Positions 4,533-7,711 of a stretch of 7,711 nt of DNA are shown here, one piece after another. The number at the start of each line of letters is the position of its first letter. The stretch's first letter is position 1. Position numbers and translations under genes: made by a program. The DNA is from an uncultured Lachnospiraceae bacterium (lineage in GTDB: Bacteria; Bacillota; Clostridia; Lachnospirales; Lachnospiraceae): contig CAUCWU010000104.1 of the NCBI GenBank assembly GCA_958446555.1, positions 1 through 7,711 on the forward strand, in the 5' to 3' direction. The notes below the pieces were generated by a model. The model was not told where the DNA came from. It did not search any database and saw only the letters and a list, made by a program, of their open reading frames with translations.

Positions 4533-5927
4533 TTACTTCTCAGCACGAAGGAATGCCTCATATCCACGGCAAGTCTCGTAAACATCAATCTTGCTTACTA
4601 CTTCCCACGGAGCATGCATGTTCAGAACCGGAACGCCACAGTCGATAACTTCCATGTTCAGGTTTGCAAGGATATAAGCGATGGTTCCGCCGCCGCCTTG
4701 ATCAACCTTTCCAAGTTCACTTGTCTGGAAGAAGACACCAGCATCGTCCATTACCTTGCGAAGATAAGCGATGTACTCAGCGTTTGCATCGTTGCAGCCG
4801 CTCTTTCCTCTTGCACCGGTATACTTATTGAAAGTAAAGCCTCTTCCGCAGAATGCACTGTTCTTTCTCTCATTTACCTCTGGGTAGTTCGGATCAAATC
4901 CGGCACTAACGTCAGAAGAAAGCATCTTGGAGTTCTGCAGGCAGCGACGAAGTGCTAAATCATTATAAGATGCACTTGTCAGCGCAATCAGTTCAGCAAC
5001 CATGTTCTCGAAGAAACGAGAATGCATACCGGTTGCACCGTTGCTTCCAACCTCTTCCTTATCAACAAGCAGACAGCAGCTGGTATGTACTGGATTTTCA
5101 ACCTTCAGCATAGCTGCAAGAGAAGTGTAAGCGCATACGCGATCGTCATGACCGTAGCCCATGATCATGCTGCGATCCAGTCCGTAATCTCTTGCTGGAC
5201 CAGCTGGAACAACTTCAAGCTCAGCAGACAGGAAATCTTCCTCCTCAAAGTCATACTTTTCCTTCAGCATAGAAAGAATCAGTTCCTTAACAGGCTCCTT
5301 GCAATCCTCAGCAGCATTCATAGCTGGGCGGCTTCCGATGGTAAGATTTAACTTCTCACCCTCGATTACCTTAGCAGCAGTCTTTGCCATCTGATCACCA
5401 GACAGATGAATTAACAGATCAGAAACACCAAGAACTGGATCAGTCGGGTCCTCACCAATAACAACCTTAACAACACTGCCATCCTTCTTTGCAACAACAC
5501 CGTGCAGAGCAAGTGGAAGAGCAACCCACTGATACTTCTTGATACCACCGTAGTAATGGGTGTCAAGAAGAGCAAAATCCTCATCCTGATATAAAGGATT
5601 CTGCTTGATATCAAGACGTGGAGAATCAATATGTGCGCCAAGAATGTGCATACCATTCTCTAACGGCTCAGTACCGATTACAAACAAAGCGAGTGTCTTG
5701 CCCATATTGTTTGCATAAACCTTATCGCCAGCCTTTAATGGTGTGCCAGCCTTGATGTAATCGTTTACATTCTTGTATCCAGCAGCCTCAGCCAGACGGA
5801 TACTTTCCTCTACACATTCACGCTCGGTCTTGCAATCCGAGATAAACTTGATGTAATCGTCACAGAGTGCATTTACCTGTGCAAGCTTTGCTTCATCACA
5901 GGATTTCCATGCATTTTTACGTTCCAT
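4533..5927 (-). CDS. M18 family zinc aminopeptidase
   Basis: A 464-residue cytoplasmic metallo-aminopeptidase of family M18 (aspartyl aminopeptidase / yeast aminopeptidase I type), of normal length and with no signal peptide. The full set of metal and catalytic residues can be placed: GAHIDSPRLD (His99 ligand, Asp101), GHDDRVCAY (Asp261 bridging ligand), DKEEVGS (Glu291 general base, Glu292 ligand), SSDVSAGFDPNYPE (Asp339 ligand) and NMHAPWE (His438 ligand). His174 in LLIHLSGDQ fits the conserved active-site His of the family. It removes N-terminal residues, often acidic ones, from peptides and usually forms a dodecamer. ATG 5925-5927 is chosen because AAAGGAAG stands eight bases upstream; an in-frame ATG at 5957 has no ribosome site and adds ten unlike residues. 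The gene stands alone, with its own promoter and terminators on both sides. Exact residue preference cannot be read from sequence. Confidence 0.95.
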   Translation of the reverse strand: MERKNAWKSCDEAKLAQVNALCDDYIKFISDCKTERECVEESIRLAEAAGYKNVNDYIKAGTPLKAGDKVYANNMGKTLALFVIGTEPLENGMHILGAHIDSPRLDIKQNPLYQDEDFALLDTHYYGGIKKYQWVALPLALHGVVAKKDGSVVKVVIGEDPTDPVLGVSDLLIHLSGDQMAKTAAKVIEGEKLNLTIGSRPAMNAAEDCKEPVKELILSMLKEKYDFEEEDFLSAELEVVPAGPARDYGLDRSMIMGYGHDDRVCAYTSLAAMLKVENPVHTSCCLLVDKEEVGSNGATGMHSRFFENMVAELIALTSASYNDLALRRCLQNSKMLSSDVSAGFDPNYPEVNERKNSAFCGRGFTFNKYTGARGKSGCNDANAEYIAYLRKVMDDAGVFFQTSELGKVDQGGGGTIAYILANLNMEVIDCGVPVLNMHAPWEVVSKIDVYETCRGYEAFLRAEK

Positions 5928-5935
5928 AGTAAATA

Positions 5936-5943
5936 CTTCCTTT
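5936..5943 (-). promoter_or_regulatory. Ribosome binding site deciding the aminopeptidase start
   Basis: AAAGGAAG ends eight bases before ATG 5925-5927 and lies downstream of the alternative ATG at 5955-5957, so it can only serve the shorter form. Confidence 0.75.
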
Positions 5944-5981
5944 CTTCCCGTAAACATTATGTTTATGGATCATTCTTACCT

Positions 5982-6010
5982 ATTATACCATAGTAGTTTC
6001 TATTTGTCAC
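5982..6010 (-). promoter_or_regulatory. Sigma-A-type promoter of the aminopeptidase gene
   Basis: The -35 box is GTGACA (6005-6010, five of six), the spacer 17 bases, and the -10 box a perfect TATAAT (5982-5987) preceded by TGG, an extended -10. Transcription would start near 5975, giving a leader of about 48 bases. It lies just downstream of the preceding operon's terminator. Strength near consensus suggests steady expression; no operator is evident. Confidence 0.85.
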
Positions 6011-6026
6011 GAATTTCCGCATATAG

Positions 6027-6064
6027 AAAAAAAAGCCCTAGCAATCAAATTTGCTAAAGCTTTT
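6027..6064 (-). terminator. Intrinsic terminator after the deacetylase gene
   Basis: In the transcript AAAGCTTTAGCAA pairs with TTGCTAGGGCTTT around a 6-base loop, about 13 pairs with two G-U pairs, followed by a run of eight T (6027-6034). It begins about 20 bases after the deacetylase stop codon and separates this operon from the aminopeptidase promoter. Confidence 0.9.
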
Positions 6065-6083
6065 CTTCCGGGTTCCCAAAGGA

Positions 6084-7367
6084 TTACCAAGTTGTCGGCA
6101 GTCCGCCTCCAAATTCATATCCTGCTGCGCGCACCGCATCAATCCACTGACCGAGAATCTGGGTATTGGTTGCTGACTTTGCGTGAAGCAGATAGATTGC
6201 ACCTGGATGAATGCTGTTCATGCAAAGCTGTAAAGTCTCTGCTGGGTCCTTCTGTGCATCTGTTTCGTAGTCCATATAGTGGAAGCTCCAGAATACACTC
6301 TGATAGCCCAAACTCTCTACAAGACCTAATGACTGCTCACTGGTGGAACCTTGCGGGAAACGGAATAACTTCATCTCGTAGCCAAATGTATCCTTGATCA
6401 AATTGTGGAGAACCATAATCTCATTTGTCTGCTCTTCAAGAGAAAGAGTCGGCATGTTCTTATGGTTGCAGGTATGATTTCCAACTGTATGACCATCATC
6501 GATCATCTGCTGAATATACTCCGGATTGCTATCGAAAAACTCCTTGGTGACAAAGAAGGTTGCCTGTACATTCTTCTCACGAAGCGTCTCTAGAATCTGT
6601 GGTGTAAAGCCTGCTTCATAGCCCTCATCCATTGTCAAATAAATAATGTTTTTAGAGGTATCCTCAAGGAATTTTGCATTGTACTTGCCATACAGTTTAT
6701 TTAAGTAGTAACATCCGTTTGGCACATTTAATGCATCGCGGTCATCGTAAGCTGCGATTCCACTAAATACATTCGTGCTCAGTGTGCTCAAATCACCGCT
6801 CCAAAGCTCTGTTCCAGACGGTGCCTGCACTTGCTGATTGACTGTCTCTGGTACCTGATCGGTTAAATATTCGCTTGCAATATAACAGGTTGTGCCATTG
6901 TACTCTACCTGACTCCACTCTGCTGTATAGCCAATTCTGTGGATGGATGCACTCGCCTCAAGAGAACCTACCTTTGCTGAGTCGGTTGATGCTGCCTCAC
7001 GGATATTGACCTTCTGAGTTGCATAGACTTCCTCGTCTCTTGGCTCGTAACCGTCGGATGCTACTGCTGATGCCTGTGAAGATGTTGCTGCAGAAGCATC
7101 TACCGCCTGAGACGAAGTCGATACGCTTTCTGAATTCGATGTGTTTGTATTTCCTGGCATCACTGGAACTGGAAGCATTTCTTCCTCGGTTTGCGCTTTC
7201 GTCTCTTCCTTGGTCTGTTCCTGTGTCTGCTGTTCGCTTTCCTTTTCTGTCTGTGCCTGTGTGGACGGTAAATTTGCCGCACTATTTGCCTTCTTACCAC
7301 AGCCTGAAGCAAATAACATTGATGCTACCAGTACCATCACACTACTTTTCATTTTCCAGTTTCTCAT
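6084..7367 (-). CDS. Lipoprotein polysaccharide deacetylase, PdaA-like, with SH3-like domain
   Basis: A 427-residue predicted lipoprotein. Residues 1-22 are a signal peptide with lipobox ASGC (Cys23 lipidated). Residues 24-110 are a low-complexity Gln/Glu/Thr then Ser/Ala-rich spacer, likely crossing the wall. Residues about 114-170 resemble a bacterial SH3 domain (VNIREAASTDSAKVGSL, ending WSQVEYNGTTCYIASEYL), often a wall-binding module. Residues 240-425 are a NodB deacetylase most like PdaA, which removes acetyl from muramic acid before delta-lactam formation. Motifs: TMDEGYE (245-251, Asp247 catalytic base; Glu248 where NodB enzymes usually have Asp and B. subtilis PdaA has Asn), GNHTCNH (His298 and His302 metal ligands), RFPQG (336-340), VFWSFHYMDY, and LLHA (His395). 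AAAGGAA is eight to nine bases before the ATG. It lies 12 bases after the DUF3343 gene. A peptidoglycan GlcNAc deacetylase is the main alternative; the spore role is inference. Confidence 0.88.
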   Translation of the reverse strand: MRNWKMKSSVMVLVASMLFASGCGKKANSAANLPSTQAQTEKESEQQTQEQTKEETKAQTEEEMLPVPVMPGNTNTSNSESVSTSSQAVDASAATSSQASAVASDGYEPRDEEVYATQKVNIREAASTDSAKVGSLEASASIHRIGYTAEWSQVEYNGTTCYIASEYLTDQVPETVNQQVQAPSGTELWSGDLSTLSTNVFSGIAAYDDRDALNVPNGCYYLNKLYGKYNAKFLEDTSKNIIYLTMDEGYEAGFTPQILETLREKNVQATFFVTKEFFDSNPEYIQQMIDDGHTVGNHTCNHKNMPTLSLEEQTNEIMVLHNLIKDTFGYEMKLFRFPQGSTSEQSLGLVESLGYQSVFWSFHYMDYETDAQKDPAETLQLCMNSIHPGAIYLLHAKSATNTQILGQWIDAVRAAGYEFGGGLPTTW

Positions 7368-7379
7368 AATCTGTTCCTT

Positions 7380-7607
7380 TCACCATTCCTCTTCAAAAAA
7401 ACCTTCTGTGCGGATTCCTAGTTCTCTTGTGAGCGCAATAAGCGTCTCTTTTTGATCCAATTCTGTACACCATGCAAGCCCACAGCCTGCCTCTATCGTT
7501 CCCGGAAGCGGAATCATATGTCCGGGAATGTTTTGCTTGGATGCTACAATCTGCATATGCATTGCGTCTGTTGTTGTAGGAAATGCTACCATTAATTTCT
7601 TACTCAT
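7380..7607 (-). CDS. DUF3343 protein (putative Se/S carrier-like)
   Basis: A 75-residue soluble protein matching the small DUF3343 family by its opening KLMVAFPTTTDAMHMQ and its core IPLPGTIEAGCGLAWC (residues 32-47). Cys42 in GCGLAW is the family's conserved cysteine; Cys47 is an extra one nearby. The family is named putative Se/S carrier-like from its occurrence near selenium and sulfur genes, but its biochemical role is not established, and no such gene is seen here. The ATG at 7605-7607 is chosen because family members start just before the KxxVxFPTTT strand; AGCAGG lies nine bases upstream. A stronger AAGGAGG (7631-7637) lies 23 bases away, too far, and a TTG at 7643 would add 12 unlike residues, so the start is the least certain part. 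The stop codon is 12 bases before the deacetylase start, so the two are probably cotranscribed. Confidence 0.85.
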   Translation of the reverse strand: MSKKLMVAFPTTTDAMHMQIVASKQNIPGHMIPLPGTIEAGCGLAWCTELDQKETLIALTRELGIRTEGFFEEEW

Positions 7608-7692
7608 AGTAAGTCGCCTGCTTTCTTCAGCCTCCTTTTTCAATCGTGCCTACGAATTCAAAAAACTATATCAATATCGAAAGCACCCGTCT

Positions 7693-7701
7693 AATATACC
7701 A
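7693..7701 (-). promoter_or_regulatory. Possible extended -10 element of the DUF3343-deacetylase operon
   Basis: TGGTATATT reads as an extended -10 (TG-N-TATATT, five of six). Its -35 box would fall at about 7716-7721, outside the window, so the promoter cannot be confirmed. The leader would be about 80 bases. Confidence 0.3.
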
Positions 7702-7711
7702 AAAAACATTT

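Noticed and set aside
5928..5957. Aminopeptidase start at ATG 5955-5957
   Set aside because: No Shine-Dalgarno stands before it, whereas AAAGGAAG is well placed for ATG 5925-5927, and M18 proteins do not need the added residues.
7608..7643. TTG start extending the DUF3343 protein by 12 residues
   Set aside because: The extension is unlike the family N-terminus and the ribosome site before the TTG is weak.

Overview
The window reads as a piece of chromosome from a low-to-mid GC anaerobic Firmicute, most likely a Lachnospiraceae-type Clostridium relative. This rests on gene content and style (GGAGG ribosome sites, a biotin-dependent Na+ pump operon with a lipoprotein OadG, a DUF3343 protein, a clostridial PdaA-like deacetylase); no marker gene is present to prove it. 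All seven recognisable genes are on the minus strand, so transcription runs from high to low coordinates. I see no mobile element, tRNA, rRNA or CRISPR array.

Region 1 (7711-6027): a short DUF3343 (putative Se/S carrier-like) gene is followed 12 bases later by a lipoprotein with an SH3-like domain and a PdaA-type polysaccharide deacetylase domain. The pair ends at a good intrinsic terminator (6027-6064). Region 2 (6010-4433): a single-gene unit for an M18 zinc aminopeptidase, with a near-consensus extended -10 promoter and a long-stemmed bidirectional terminator.

Region 3 (4432-4095): a gene-free control region. It holds a 14-base direct repeat, an 8-base inverted repeat, a sigma-A-like promoter with an A-rich upstream tract, and a structured leader. 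Region 4 (4094-1): an operon in the order acyl-CoA carboxyltransferase (MmdA/12S-like), OadG-type lipoprotein, biotin carrier protein, OadB, and the start of OadA (5S-like carboxyltransferase), cut by the window edge.

In region 4 the two carboxyltransferases could both serve the one biotin carrier. OadB is the membrane decarboxylase that turns carboxybiotin breakdown into Na+ export, and OadG is the assembly and anchor subunit. The set combines the soluble parts of a propionibacterial transcarboxylase (12S + 1.3S + 5S) with the membrane parts of a Na+-pumping decarboxylase, and this is the most interesting thing in the window. Every gap between genes of this operon can form a small hairpin, with no U-tract, which suggests tuning of subunit ratios rather than termination.
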